This document shows, piece by piece, positions 24,686 to 32,634 of a stretch of DNA of 64,000 bases (position 1 is its first letter; each line of letters opens with the position of its first letter). Both the position numbers and the translations under genes were made by a program. The stretch is from Kitasatospora phosalacinea. GTDB taxonomy: Bacteria; Actinomycetota; Actinomycetes; Streptomycetales; Streptomycetaceae. The stretch is taken from positions 1 to 64,000 of the forward strand of contig NZ_BSSA01000002.1 in the NCBI RefSeq assembly GCF_030268885.1, read 5' to 3'. Under the pieces are notes generated by a model, which saw only the letters and a list, made by a program, of their open reading frames with translations, was not told the DNA's origin and searched no databases.

Positions 24686-24692
24686 GTTTCGG

Positions 24693-26918
24693 CTAGCTGG
24701 CGTCGCGCTTCTTGTCGCGCTCTGTGACTGCCTTGGCGATGTCGGTGCGCTCGATGCCGCGACGGTTGGCGCCCTTACCGCCCTCCGGCGGGGTGCCCCA
24801 GACCTGCCCGGTGGTGATGCCGTAGGGCTTGAGCGCGGAGGCGAGCTGGTCGGCCTTCGCCCGGCCCTCCAGCGCGGCCCACGGCCCGTAGACGTCCGGC
24901 CGCAGCTCCGCCAGCCGGGACACCACCGTCTCGGACCACAGCTTCGGCTCGTCCGGGCCCATGACGGCGAGGACGTCGGCGAGCAGGTCGTAGGAGACCG
25001 CGGCGGCCGGGGTCGCGTCGGCGTGTCCGGCGGCGAAGCCGGTCAGCAGCCCTGCCTGCTCGCGGGCCCGTCGGCCGCGGGCGGCGATCGCCTCGGCCAT
25101 CGGGGCATCGGCGAACACGGCCCGCACGATCTGCGCGTCCGCGCCCTCACCGCCGACGAAGTACGCGATGCCGCGGTCCTCCCGGCTGAAGGTGGTGGCC
25201 CGGATGCCCCGCTTGTAGCTGGACGTGCCGAGGACCATGTCGTTCTCGACCTGGCCCATGACCTTCAGGCACAACCTGAGGATCGCGTTCGCGCTGATGC
25301 CGGTGGGCAGGGACTTGGCGTCGGGGCGCTGGGTGGCCAGCAGCAGCACGATCCCGGTCGCGGGGCCGCGCTTGACCAGGTCGGTGCAGATCTCCTCGAA
25401 CTCGGCCCCGTACTTGGGGTGTTCGAACCACACCTGGCACTCGTCCACACCGACCACGATCGGGTGCAACCGCAGCGACTTGTTGTCCGCCAGGGCGCTG
25501 GTCACCTTCGACTCGGGGCAGATGTCGCGGGGCAGGGAGCGGATCACTTTCGTGCGGCGCCGCAGTTCCTCGCGTAGCTCGCGCATGTCGGCAATCGCGT
25601 ACTCGATGTCCTCTTCGTCGTCACCGGCGCGGTGCCGGTGGGAGACCTGGTTGCCGACGGGGTCCAGGTCGCCAGTGCCCTTCAGGTCGTAGGTGTGCAG
25701 CTCGGCACGCGGGTCGAGGGCGGCGATGAGCAGCAGCAGCCGCAGCAGGAAGGTCTTGCCCATGCGGGGGACGGCGCCGATGATCCCGGAGATGAACATC
25801 AGCGTGGCCGTCACCCAGTTGCCGCGCTGGTCGGTGGCGAACGGGACCGGGTCGAACAGGTCCACGGTCCCGGAGTTGGCCAGCGGCCAGGCGGGCATCT
25901 TGGCCTTGGCCATGTCCTGATCGCCCACCCACAGGATCATGCGGCCGGGGTGCTCGCCCTTGGCCTGCTCCGGCCACACCGTGCCCACCGGGCGGCGCAG
26001 CCCGGAGGCCAGGCGCCCGCGGCGCTCCATGACGTCGGTGACCTCCACACCGGGCGGGAGTTCGACGTCCGCGCGCCAGCCGGGGCCGTCGCGGGTGATC
26101 GGCGCGGGGAAGGTGATCCCCGAGTTCTTCGACTTCGCCGAGGTGATCGCGCCGATGCCCAGGGACTCCAGGGCGGCGACGACCATGTCGGAGGTGAGCT
26201 TGGGCGCCTTGGCCTTGACCACCGCGCGGGTGATCAGCGGCTCGTCCGCCGGAGCACCCACCGCACCCAGGGCCAGCACCACACCCACGGCCAGCGCCAG
26301 CAGCGTGGCCGTGGACGTCATCACCAGCAGCACGACGGCGGCGGCCAGGCCGAACACCGAGCCGAGCAGCATGACGGCCCCGCGCAGGCGCACCCGGTTG
26401 TCGCGCTGCCGCGACAGCTTCAGGTACAGCTCGGCGTCCTCGCGGCGCGCGGCGGCCGCGCGCAGAGGCTGCCCCTCCGCATCCGACGTCCACCGGCCCA
26501 GGAACCTCAGCGTCCGGGCCGCACCGCGCGGCGAGCGGGCGGCCAGCTTCGCCGCGTAGAGCGGGGTGCGGACCGCGTGGTAGGCCACGGAGTGACCGAC
26601 GTACCCGGTCGCCCACCGGGCCTGCTTCGCCAGCTCCGACGTCGACAGCGCCCACACCGGGAGGATCGGCCGGCGCGCACCGACCGGGGCCGGGAGCGGG
26701 ACAGCGGGCACCTGGTCGACGTAGACGGACGGCAGGTCGTCCCCGTCCTCGCTGCCGTCGTCGGCGAGCGCGGTCGGGGCGGCGGGGCGGCGCTCGGCCC
26801 GGGCCTTGTCCAGGTCGAGGACCTCGCCGCGGGCGACCGCCTCGGCGTCGGCGGCCATGGACGCTTCCAGCAGCATGAACAGCTCGTCGTCCGGGCCGGG
26901 GGGTTCGTGGTGGTTCAC
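24693..26918 (-). CDS. traB: TraB/FtsK-type DNA translocase, conjugal transfer
   Basis: A 741-residue hexameric-type translocase expected to pump double-stranded element DNA between hyphae. Two membrane helices lie at about 178-222. Walker A is GAVPRMGKTF (381-390), Walker B is VVGVDE (ends at 493), and LLATQRPDAKSLP is the conserved motif after it. The C-terminus (about 655-735) looks like the winged-helix gamma-type domain that recognises clt repeats. GTG 26918 has GGAAGG upstream. A repeat cluster follows the gene. Confidence 0.92.
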   Translation of the reverse strand: MNHHEPPGPDDELFMLLEASMAADAEAVARGEVLDLDKARAERRPAAPTALADDGSEDGDDLPSVYVDQVPAVPLPAPVGARRPILPVWALSTSELAKQARWATGYVGHSVAYHAVRTPLYAAKLAARSPRGAARTLRFLGRWTSDAEGQPLRAAAARREDAELYLKLSRQRDNRVRLRGAVMLLGSVFGLAAAVVLLVMTSTATLLALAVGVVLALGAVGAPADEPLITRAVVKAKAPKLTSDMVVAALESLGIGAITSAKSKNSGITFPAPITRDGPGWRADVELPPGVEVTDVMERRGRLASGLRRPVGTVWPEQAKGEHPGRMILWVGDQDMAKAKMPAWPLANSGTVDLFDPVPFATDQRGNWVTATLMFISGIIGAVPRMGKTFLLRLLLLIAALDPRAELHTYDLKGTGDLDPVGNQVSHRHRAGDDEEDIEYAIADMRELREELRRRTKVIRSLPRDICPESKVTSALADNKSLRLHPIVVGVDECQVWFEHPKYGAEFEEICTDLVKRGPATGIVLLLATQRPDAKSLPTGISANAILRLCLKVMGQVENDMVLGTSSYKRGIRATTFSREDRGIAYFVGGEGADAQIVRAVFADAPMAEAIAARGRRAREQAGLLTGFAAGHADATPAAAVSYDLLADVLAVMGPDEPKLWSETVVSRLAELRPDVYGPWAALEGRAKADQLASALKPYGITTGQVWGTPPEGGKGANRRGIERTDIAKAVTERDKKRDAS

Positions 26919-27018
26919 TGGTGCTTCCTTCCTCACTGCGGTCGTGGTGCGGAAAGGGGCCCCGGGGCAGCCGTCGTGCCGCCAAGCTGGGCGGCCGCCC
27001 CGGGGATGTTGCTGCTGG

Positions 27019-27390
27019 TCAGGCGCGCAGGTCACCGGTGGCGCGGAGCGCGTCGGCGATGATCTGGGCGTGGTCGAACGCCAGGCCGTTGGTGTCGCGG
27101 ATGAGGTCGGCGACGGGCACCCAGCGGACGCGGGCGGCGTCGTCGGCGGCCACAGCCTGGGTGTGGGAGGCGACGGTGACGACGTAGGCGGTGGAGGAGT
27201 AGGTGCCGCGCGGGGTGGTGGAGCGGCGCGAGCGCCACAGCACTTGGGCGGCGACGGGCTGGCCGCCGGGTCGCAGTCCGCAGGCGCGGAGCTGGCGGCG
27301 GGTCTTGAGCCCGTCCGGGGCCAGGCGCCAGGGGTAGGTGGGGATGCCGAACCGCTCCCCCGTCGGGTCCCAGAACCGCGGGCGGCTCAT
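27019..27390 (-). CDS. Nudix-related AICE protein lacking a Nudix box
   Basis: A 123-residue protein. An N-terminal stretch with RRQLRACGLRPGGQP precedes a segment (AADDAARVRWVPVADL, then LAFDHAQII) that resembles the end of Nudix hydrolases found in other AICEs. The catalytic box GX5EX7REUXEEXGU is absent, so it is probably not an active Nudix enzyme. ATG 27390 overlaps the DUF2637 gene stop (ATGA). Confidence 0.6.
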   Translation of the reverse strand: MSRPRFWDPTGERFGIPTYPWRLAPDGLKTRRQLRACGLRPGGQPVAAQVLWRSRRSTTPRGTYSSTAYVVTVASHTQAVAADDAARVRWVPVADLIRDTNGLAFDHAQIIADALRATGDLRA

Positions 27391-28376
27391 GCGGCGTGCC
27401 TGAACGGGGCGTCGGTGAGCAGGGCGTGCAGGTTCTCCAGCTCGCGGTAGCGGGCGGCCACCCACCCGGTGGACCAGCCGGTCAGCTCGACCGCGCGCCG
27501 CTGCGGCAGCTTCTCCAGCACCGCGGCCCCGACGATCTCCTTCGCCAGCTCCTCCGAGACCTTCTCGGTCGCGGGCGGCCCAGACAACAGCTCCTCCGTC
27601 CGCGCCCGGATCGCCGCGGCCCGCTGCTGCTCACGCTCACGCTCGACGCGCTCACGCTCGCTCACCTCACGCTCACGACGCTCACGCTCCGCCTTCTCCG
27701 CAGCCTCCCGACGGGCCTGCTCGGCACGCTCGGCAGCCTCCCGCCGCTCCTGCGCCTCGCGTGCTTCGCGGGCCATCCGCAGCTCGTGCTCACGCTGCTC
27801 ACGCAGACGCCGCTCCTCACGCTCGGCCTCCTCACGGCGGCGACGCTCGGCCTGCTCGAACTCCTCCAGCCGCTCCGCCCGCGCCCGCTGCCGCTCCTGC
27901 TCGGCCCGCGCCTGGCGTTCCTCGCGCTCGGCGCGCTCAGCAGCCTCCCGGGCGGCCACGGCCCGGGCGATGGCGCTCCGGTAGGCGAGGGAGGTCTCCG
28001 CGGTGACGATCAGCAGCAGCGGCGCCACCGCGTGCACCGCGACCCCGACCCTGTCGCCGTCCAGGGCGGACTGGCCCACGTTGAGCAGCAGTGTCGCCAG
28101 GCCGGTCATCCAGCGCAGCACCAGCGGCCACCGGCCACCACCCGCACCGAGACGGGCCAGGATGCCGTCCATCCGCACCACGATCACCACCGCCCAGTCC
28201 ACGACCAGCGGCAGGATCGGCGCCGTCCACTCCCACCCCGCAGGGGTGTGACCGGACATCAGCGGCGTCACCGTGAGCATGCTGTACAGCACCGCCCCGA
28301 ACGTGATCGCCCACGTCCCCCAGCTCAGCACCCGCTCCGCGGAACGGATCTGCTGCGGCGTCACCAGAGCACTCAC
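27387..28376 (-). CDS. DUF2637 membrane protein with long coiled coil
   Basis: A 329-residue protein. Four hydrophobic helices lie in the first 130 residues (GTWAITFGAVLYSMLTVT, ILPLVVDWAVVIVV, LATLLLNVGQSAL, APLLLIVTAETS). A highly charged Glu/Arg/Ala coiled coil follows at about 140-265, then a C-terminal helix-turn-helix-like segment (RRAVELTGWSTGWVAARY). This architecture is recurrent in AICEs and Streptomyces plasmids; a role in transfer or DNA anchoring at the membrane is assumed. GTG 28376 overlaps the stop of the 34-codon gene above. Confidence 0.8.
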   Translation of the reverse strand: MSALVTPQQIRSAERVLSWGTWAITFGAVLYSMLTVTPLMSGHTPAGWEWTAPILPLVVDWAVVIVVRMDGILARLGAGGGRWPLVLRWMTGLATLLLNVGQSALDGDRVGVAVHAVAPLLLIVTAETSLAYRSAIARAVAAREAAERAEREERQARAEQERQRARAERLEEFEQAERRRREEAEREERRLREQREHELRMAREAREAQERREAAERAEQARREAAEKAERERREREVSERERVEREREQQRAAAIRARTEELLSGPPATEKVSEELAKEIVGAAVLEKLPQRRAVELTGWSTGWVAARYRELENLHALLTDAPFRHAA

Positions 28377-28477
28377 CGCGCACCCCGCTTCCCGCCCCAC
28401 GAACGGGCGATGAGCACGAACACGTACTTCGTGAGCGCCAGCGAGCGGCGGTGAGCACGCCGCTTGAAGCCGCTCAC
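28373..28477 (-). CDS. 34-residue basic peptide, coupled small gene
   Basis: A GTG-started frame of 34 codons encoding a very basic peptide (GFKRRAHRRSLALTKYVFVL at its core) with one possible short membrane helix. Its start overlaps the stop of the 94-residue gene (GTGA at 28474-28477) and its stop overlaps the start of the DUF2637 gene (GTGA at 28373-28376). Exact overlaps on both sides in one operon make chance unlikely. Function unknown. Confidence 0.65.
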   Translation of the reverse strand: MSGFKRRAHRRSLALTKYVFVLIARSWGGKRGAR

Positions 28478-28758
28478 GCCGCCACCGCCGAACCGCGCAT
28501 CCCACGGGCGCCGACCGGGCGACGGGACGCGCGCAGCGGCACCGGCGCGAAGGCCATCAGCCGCCGCGCGTACGCGGCCAGCTCCGGCTCCTCCCGCTCC
28601 AACTCCGCCAGCACCGCCGACGCCACGTCCAACCGCGCCTCACGCTCGACGGCCGACTCACCCGGCACACCGGCGAACAGCTCCTCGTCCACACCCAGCG
28701 CCAGCTCCGCGAACTCCTGCGAGTCCGCGGCCACTTGGCCTGCCACAATCGACCTCAC
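28474..28758 (-). CDS. First gene of the AICE transfer operon, unknown function
   Basis: A 94-residue, acidic, helical protein (EFAELALGVDEELFAGVPGE, then a DVASAVLAELEREEPELAAY helix) with a basic Arg-rich tail. I recognise no named family, though similar short proteins lead AICE operons. GTG 28758 has GAGAGG some 11 bases upstream; GTG 28746 is an alternative. Confidence 0.65.
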   Translation of the reverse strand: MRSIVAGQVAADSQEFAELALGVDEELFAGVPGESAVEREARLDVASAVLAELEREEPELAAYARRLMAFAPVPLRASRRPVGARGMRGSAVAA

Positions 28759-28795
28759 GGGTCTCTACCTCTCTGATAGGTGAGCAGGCCCGTAG

Positions 28796-28834
28796 GGGCT
28801 GGCGTGCGCCCGGCCAAGGAATGCGCGCCAGCCC
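28796..28834 (-). promoter_or_regulatory. Leader hairpin just before the transfer operon
   Basis: GGGCTGGCG (28796-28804) pairs perfectly with CGCCAGCCC (28826-28834). It lies between the attenuator-like hairpin and the first gene of the operon. Confidence 0.4.
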
Positions 28835-28853
28835 GCCCACGGGCCCGAGGAAA

Positions 28854-28888
28854 GACAGCAGCCCGGCGTACTTGGCGCCGGGGCTGTC
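28854..28888 (-). terminator. Attenuator-like hairpin in the transfer-operon leader
   Basis: GACAGC-CCCGGCG and CGCCGGG-GCTGTC form a strong stem with a small bulge. On the minus strand the stem is followed by TTTCCTC. It sits about 100 bases before the first gene, so it could stop transcription early. Confidence 0.4.
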
Positions 28889-29107
28889 GGCGAACGGGGA
28901 GGGAATCGCACCCTCGCCCCCGCAGGGGCCCACTACGGGCCGTCCGTTCGGTCTGCCTCCGCCTCACCCCAATCACCTCCTCACGTGGGGTTCTCGGCGG
29001 GACCAATGGAGTTGTCAAAGAGCTGTCGCTTCCTTCAGGGGGATGTCACCCCACCCCTCCGGGCACGTTCGCGCAGGTCAGGGCAGCCACAGAAGAATCA
29101 GTCTCCG

Positions 29108-29181
29108 CAGTCCTAGGACTGCTGCCCGACACGGAAGACGATGCACCACGCGACGGCAAGATGTCAACAGTCCTAGGACTG
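29108..29181. promoter_or_regulatory. Twin 14-bp palindromic operators of the GntR regulator
   Basis: CAGTCCTAGGACTG, a perfect palindrome, occurs at 29108-29121 and 29168-29181, exactly 60 bases apart. The second copy lies 31 bases before the regulator ATG and overlaps its likely -10 region. Autoregulation by the adjacent GntR protein is the simplest reading. Confidence 0.65.
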
Positions 29182-29212
29182 TGCTTCACTTGTCGTGGTG
29201 AGAGGAGCCCCT

Positions 29213-30007
29213 ATGGCAGCGAAGTGGCGAGAGCTGGCAGACGAGCTGGCCGAGAAAATCCGGAGCGGGGAGTACCCCCCGGGGAGGCAACTGCCGCACA
29301 TCCGGAAGCTGGTGGAGGAGGGCAAAGGGTCGAAGGCCACCGTGCACGCGGCCTACAAGGCTCTAGAGGCCGAAGGTCTGGTCACGTCCTCCCGAGGCCA
29401 CGGCACCCGCGTCCGCGCGCAGTCTCCGCTCAAGCGTCTGGGCATCGAGCGGTACGACAAGGCGAAGTGGCGGGACGGGGACGAGGTAGCGTTCATCGCC
29501 GACCGCGTCGCCTCAGGCCGGGCGTACCAGCGGGGCGACCAGACCCAGACGGTCAACCTCGTAGCGGCGCCGGCCGCCGTCGCCGCGGCGCATGGCCTAC
29601 CCGAGGGGGCACAGGTCTACGCCCGCGCGCGTCTCGTCAAGGAGGGCGAGCAGCCCACCCACAGCCTGACCAGCTACTACCGGCCCGAACACGTCGAAGG
29701 GACAAGGCTGGTGGACCCGACCCCTGGCCCCGCCGGACGCGGCGGAGGCTACCGCGTGCTGTACGACGCGGGATACGAGATCGACCACATGACCGAGGAG
29801 CTGTTCGCCCGGGTCGCTACGGCAGAGGAGGTCAAGCTGCTGCAGCTCCCGGCCGGGGAGCCCGTAGTCGAGATGCACAGGACGGCCTTCACCGCGGACG
29901 GCACCGTGGTGGAGTTCGCCGTTGGGATCCACGCTGCTTCTCGCTTCGCGTGGCGCTACGACTTCCAGGTCCCGGACTCCGCGAAGGATGGAAAGCTGGA
30001 GGCATGA
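29213..30007 (+). CDS. GntR-family regulator with UTRA domain (KorSA-like)
   Basis: A 264-residue repressor. The N-terminal winged helix has YPPGRQLPHIRKLVEEG and KATVHAAYKALEAEGLV. The C-terminal UTRA effector domain runs from about 100 (VYARARLVKEGEQPTHSLTSYY ends its first strand group). In pSAM2, KorSA of this family keeps transfer and replication genes off. ATG 29213 follows GAGGAG. It is coupled to the YdcF-like gene by ATGA. Confidence 0.88.
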   Translation: MAAKWRELADELAEKIRSGEYPPGRQLPHIRKLVEEGKGSKATVHAAYKALEAEGLVTSSRGHGTRVRAQSPLKRLGIERYDKAKWRDGDEVAFIADRVASGRAYQRGDQTQTVNLVAAPAAVAAAHGLPEGAQVYARARLVKEGEQPTHSLTSYYRPEHVEGTRLVDPTPGPAGRGGGYRVLYDAGYEIDHMTEELFARVATAEEVKLLQLPAGEPVVEMHRTAFTADGTVVEFAVGIHAASRFAWRYDFQVPDSAKDGKLEA

Positions 30008-30660
30008 CTTCACCCCGGGCGCTCGCCGATGCTCAGCTTCTATGGGACTTCCACCAGATGCACCATGAGCTTCGGCCATGCTCGGTCGCTATTGGGCTCG
30101 GCAGCCACGACCTAGGAGTGGCAGACACCACCGCCGGGCTGTACCGGCGCGGGATGGCACCGCTGATCGTCTTCACCGGTGCCACCAGCCGAACAACCCA
30201 ACACCTGATGCCCCGCGGCGAAGCAGTGCACTACCGCGAGCGGGCAGTCGAGCTGGGGGTACCGTCCTCGGCAATCCTGGTCGAACCGAACGCCCGCAAC
30301 ACCGGTGAGAACATCCTCTTCTCGCGCACACTGCTCGAAAACACTGCCACCCCCGTCTCCTCGGTCCTTCTGGTCAGCAAGCCGTACGAGGAGAGGCGGG
30401 CGTACGCCACCGCATGCAAGCTGTGGCCTGAAGTGGAGTTCGTCAGCGCCTCCACTCCACTCTCGTTCGAGGAGTACGTGGCATCCATCGGAGACGCACG
30501 CCTGGTCATCGACATGCTGGTCGGAGCCCTGCAACGCCTTCTGATCTACCCTCGCGAAGGCTTCATGATCAGCCTTCCCGTTCCTGACGACGTAACGTCC
30601 GCCTACAAACGGTTGATTCGAGACGGATTCACAAGCCGTCTCGTCACTGAAGCGGCGTAG
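30004..30660 (+). CDS. YdcF/DUF218-family protein
   Basis: A 218-residue soluble protein. IGLGSHDLGVADTTAGLYRRG, FTGATSRTT, ILVEPNARNTGENILFSR and VSKPYEERRAYAT match the DUF218 fold, which binds nucleotide or SAM-like ligands; E. coli YdcF binds S-adenosylmethionine. There is no membrane segment. The start overlaps the GntR stop (ATGA), so both are made together, which is uncommon for this family and may link ligand sensing to element control. Confidence 0.82.
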   Translation: MTSPRALADAQLLWDFHQMHHELRPCSVAIGLGSHDLGVADTTAGLYRRGMAPLIVFTGATSRTTQHLMPRGEAVHYRERAVELGVPSSAILVEPNARNTGENILFSRTLLENTATPVSSVLLVSKPYEERRAYATACKLWPEVEFVSASTPLSFEEYVASIGDARLVIDMLVGALQRLLIYPREGFMISLPVPDDVTSAYKRLIRDGFTSRLVTEAA

Positions 30661-30965
30661 GGCCATCCTCGTCAGCTTCTGCGTCGATCTTTTCTCTACG
30701 GGTTCAAGGGCGCTTCGCGCCCAGGGCGCGGCCCGACCGCCCGCCCCCGCCCTTGTCTTCGCCTGGGCGAGGGGCGGCCAGCCGCGCACGGCGGACGGAC
30801 GGAGGTAGGTGGTTGCGGCCCAACGCGCCGTCGTGGCTGAGGCGGGCGGCTCCACGGTTTTACCCACCTGCCAGGACCGGGCCCCGCACCGAGCAAGACC
30901 AAGCAGGAACCGATCAAAACCGCTCCACCACCCGTGAGCTTGCGGCAGCATTTTCTGCAGTGCCT
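30661..30965. other. Intergenic region with terminator-like hairpin
   Basis: A 305-base gap between the convergent YdcF-like and AT-rich membrane-protein genes. GGGCGC-TTC-GCGCCC at 30708-30722 is a compact hairpin that could end transcription from the left. No gene is visible. Confidence 0.5.
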
Positions 30966-32345
30966 TTACTCGCCCGCTTCAGATGCTGATTGGCTTCCTT
31001 CGGCCCCACTCACATCGACTCCCGGGGCGGAGGAGGCCTCCTCCGAGTCGGGCGCATCCTCTTGTTCGGTGGCTAGTTCAGAATTTACTACTTGGGCCTG
31101 ACAGTCGATCCCGTGAAGAATGGCTGAAACCATAGGCCAGTTGATCCGCTTGATATAGGCCTCTACGTCAAACTCTTCGCGAAGGCTGTCGATAAAGGAT
31201 TCCACCCAAAGGTGGTTATTCCATCCTCTGCCGCCAAGAATAAATGATCGATTGGCGGAGACCTTCACGATCAGAGAAACGCTATAGCATTTGATTCTTC
31301 TCGGGTCGGGATTCCCGGCTTGATATTTAAGCAGGTCGAATGGAATATATTCGTTTGTTCCATAGAAGCCGACGCTGATGCTGGCCTTAAATGCTGGACA
31401 TGAGATTCTCAGGCTCCCGTCATTGCCCCGGGTAACCGTGCTCTTATGGGGAAGTGGGAGACCGAACCTGCTGTAGTAGCCGCCAGAGCGAGACCATGCC
31501 GTCACCGTCCGGGTATTGGCGGGGCCACCCTCCTCGGGGAAGTCAGGCCTGTCGGACCTGTCCCGGGAGAAGAGTTCCATGAAGCGGTTGCTGAGAAGAA
31601 CATCCGGGATGTCTGCGCGACCGCGCGTCACAAGTAGGTTTTCTGGAATGCCTGCCTGATTGAAATAGTCAGTTAGATGCGTTGCCATCCGCTCTAGTGT
31701 CATGTATTCGACAAGCTCGCGCGTCAGCTTTGCGCCAGAATTATCAACCAGCCTAACCCCCTCGTCCGTAAGTTCCAGCATGGACGAGACGGGCTCCCGG
31801 TCCCACTGTCGGGCGAGTGCTGGATTTTCGCTGAACGCAGATACGATTAGGCTGGAAAATTTTTCCGAAAAGCGATAACCTCTCAGGTCAATCGGCCGAT
31901 TCTCTGGGCCAATGATGAATGATGCACCGATCCTTCCATCGAACTGGCGATCTTTTGTTTGTCGGATCGTCGAATATGCGAGACAGAGGGTGATTGTGCC
32001 AATGGAGGCAAAATAGAAGAACCTCCTGCCCGCCAGATCGAAGATGAGTGACGATAGGATATTGATAGAGAGTGATAGAATTACGGCAAGGACAATGATC
32101 TCTAGAAGGCTCCATTTTGCTTCCCTTAAGCGGGACAGGAACCTCTCTCTGGAATCCAATTCCCCTCCGGGGCGGTTGCGCGTTGCTTGGGTGGCAAGTA
32201 CGTCGAGCCTACGGGCCACCGTATCGATTAAGTGGTGGTGTTGGTGGGGAGTTGCGACATATAGCGTTGTGGGAGATCTGACGCTGTGCCCGGGCTCGGG
32301 CGCCTCTGGAGGGCAAGATCCGGACTGGAGGCGGACCAAGGACAA
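30966..32345 (-). CDS. AT-rich two-helix membrane protein, AICE cargo, unknown function
   Basis: A 459-residue protein in a gene clearly richer in A and T than everything around it, with codons (CTA, TCA, ATA, TTA) rare in this genome. Two membrane helices lie at about 80-104 and 109-126, followed by a soluble domain of about 310 residues and an acidic tail. I recognise no family. It stands alone beside the right att site, the usual cargo position, and many such two-helix proteins in islands are defence effectors; that is inference. The start is uncertain: TTG 32345 opens the frame and GTG 32219 is an alternative. No good ribosome site is seen for either. Confidence 0.7.
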   Translation of the reverse strand: MSLVRLQSGSCPPEAPEPGHSVRSPTTLYVATPHQHHHLIDTVARRLDVLATQATRNRPGGELDSRERFLSRLREAKWSLLEIIVLAVILSLSINILSSLIFDLAGRRFFYFASIGTITLCLAYSTIRQTKDRQFDGRIGASFIIGPENRPIDLRGYRFSEKFSSLIVSAFSENPALARQWDREPVSSMLELTDEGVRLVDNSGAKLTRELVEYMTLERMATHLTDYFNQAGIPENLLVTRGRADIPDVLLSNRFMELFSRDRSDRPDFPEEGGPANTRTVTAWSRSGGYYSRFGLPLPHKSTVTRGNDGSLRISCPAFKASISVGFYGTNEYIPFDLLKYQAGNPDPRRIKCYSVSLIVKVSANRSFILGGRGWNNHLWVESFIDSLREEFDVEAYIKRINWPMVSAILHGIDCQAQVVNSELATEQEDAPDSEEASSAPGVDVSGAEGSQSASEAGE

Positions 32346-32433
32346 ATAGTTGGTGCTTCGTCACTGGTCAACGCTGGCGCGACTGGCAGACTGTAAATCT
32401 GTCGGCGATCCGCCCAGCTCAAGCCTCGCGGGA

Positions 32434-32457
32434 GGCTACGCCACCGCGTACGCCAAC
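32434..32457. repeat. Subterminal repeat, right copy
   Basis: This matches 19193-19216 with two mismatches over 24 bases in the same orientation. It is the partner of the left subterminal repeat. Confidence 0.5.
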
Positions 32458-32539
32458 AGCCCCGGACACAAGGGCACCTCAGCCTCCGCCCACCGACCTG
32501 ATCCATACTGGGGCCCGGGCAGGAGCCGCCCCTCGCGCG

Positions 32540-32585
32540 GCCTGAAAAGCGGAAGGTCGCCGGTTCGACCCCGGCCCTGGCCACA
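32540..32585 (+). repeat. AICE right attachment site (46-bp copy of tRNA-Phe 3' end)
   Basis: Identical to 19089-19134. It contains only the anticodon-arm-to-acceptor part of tRNA-Phe, so it is not a functional tRNA. Confidence 0.92.
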
Positions 32586-32599
32586 TCGCCTGAACAGGC

Positions 32600-32634
32600 A
32601 CGATGCCCTCGAAGCAGCTCGCTTCGGGGGCATT
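32600..32634 (+). terminator. Original terminator of the tRNA-Phe transcript
   Basis: ATGCCC-CGAAGC and GCTTCGGGGGCAT form a stem followed by TTTT, just outside the right att site. Before integration it would have followed tRNA-Phe directly. Confidence 0.7.

Larger units (their letters stand above)
28759..29212. promoter_or_regulatory. Divergent regulatory region of the AICE
   Basis: A 454-base region between the leftward transfer operon and the rightward GntR gene. It holds two CAGTCCTAGGACTG palindromes near the regulator, a TTGACA on the minus strand at 29013-29018 that could be a -35 box, and two strong hairpins in the transfer-operon leader. This layout suits a KorSA-like master switch for the element. 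Confidence 0.6.
19089..32585. mobile_element. Actinomycete integrative and conjugative element (AICE) in tRNA-Phe
   Basis: The element has perfect 46-bp att repeats and the full AICE gene set: tyrosine integrase, excisionase, replication module, Spd-like small genes, FtsK/TraB-type translocase and a GntR-type regulator. It probably replicates after excision and moves as double-stranded DNA, as pSAM2-type elements do. All required genes look intact, so it may be functional. Probable cargo is the YdcF-like protein (30004-30660) and the AT-rich membrane protein (30966-32345). Confidence 0.92.

Noticed and set aside
27019..27390. Active Nudix hydrolase
   Set aside because: The C-terminal resemblance is clear, but the Nudix box needed for metal binding and catalysis is absent.
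32384..32440. tRNA-Tyr-like anticodon arm (GCAGA-CTGTAAA-TCTGT) near the AICE right end
   Set aside because: The anticodon arm fits, but no pairing acceptor or T stem can be formed around it, so it is at best a fragment.
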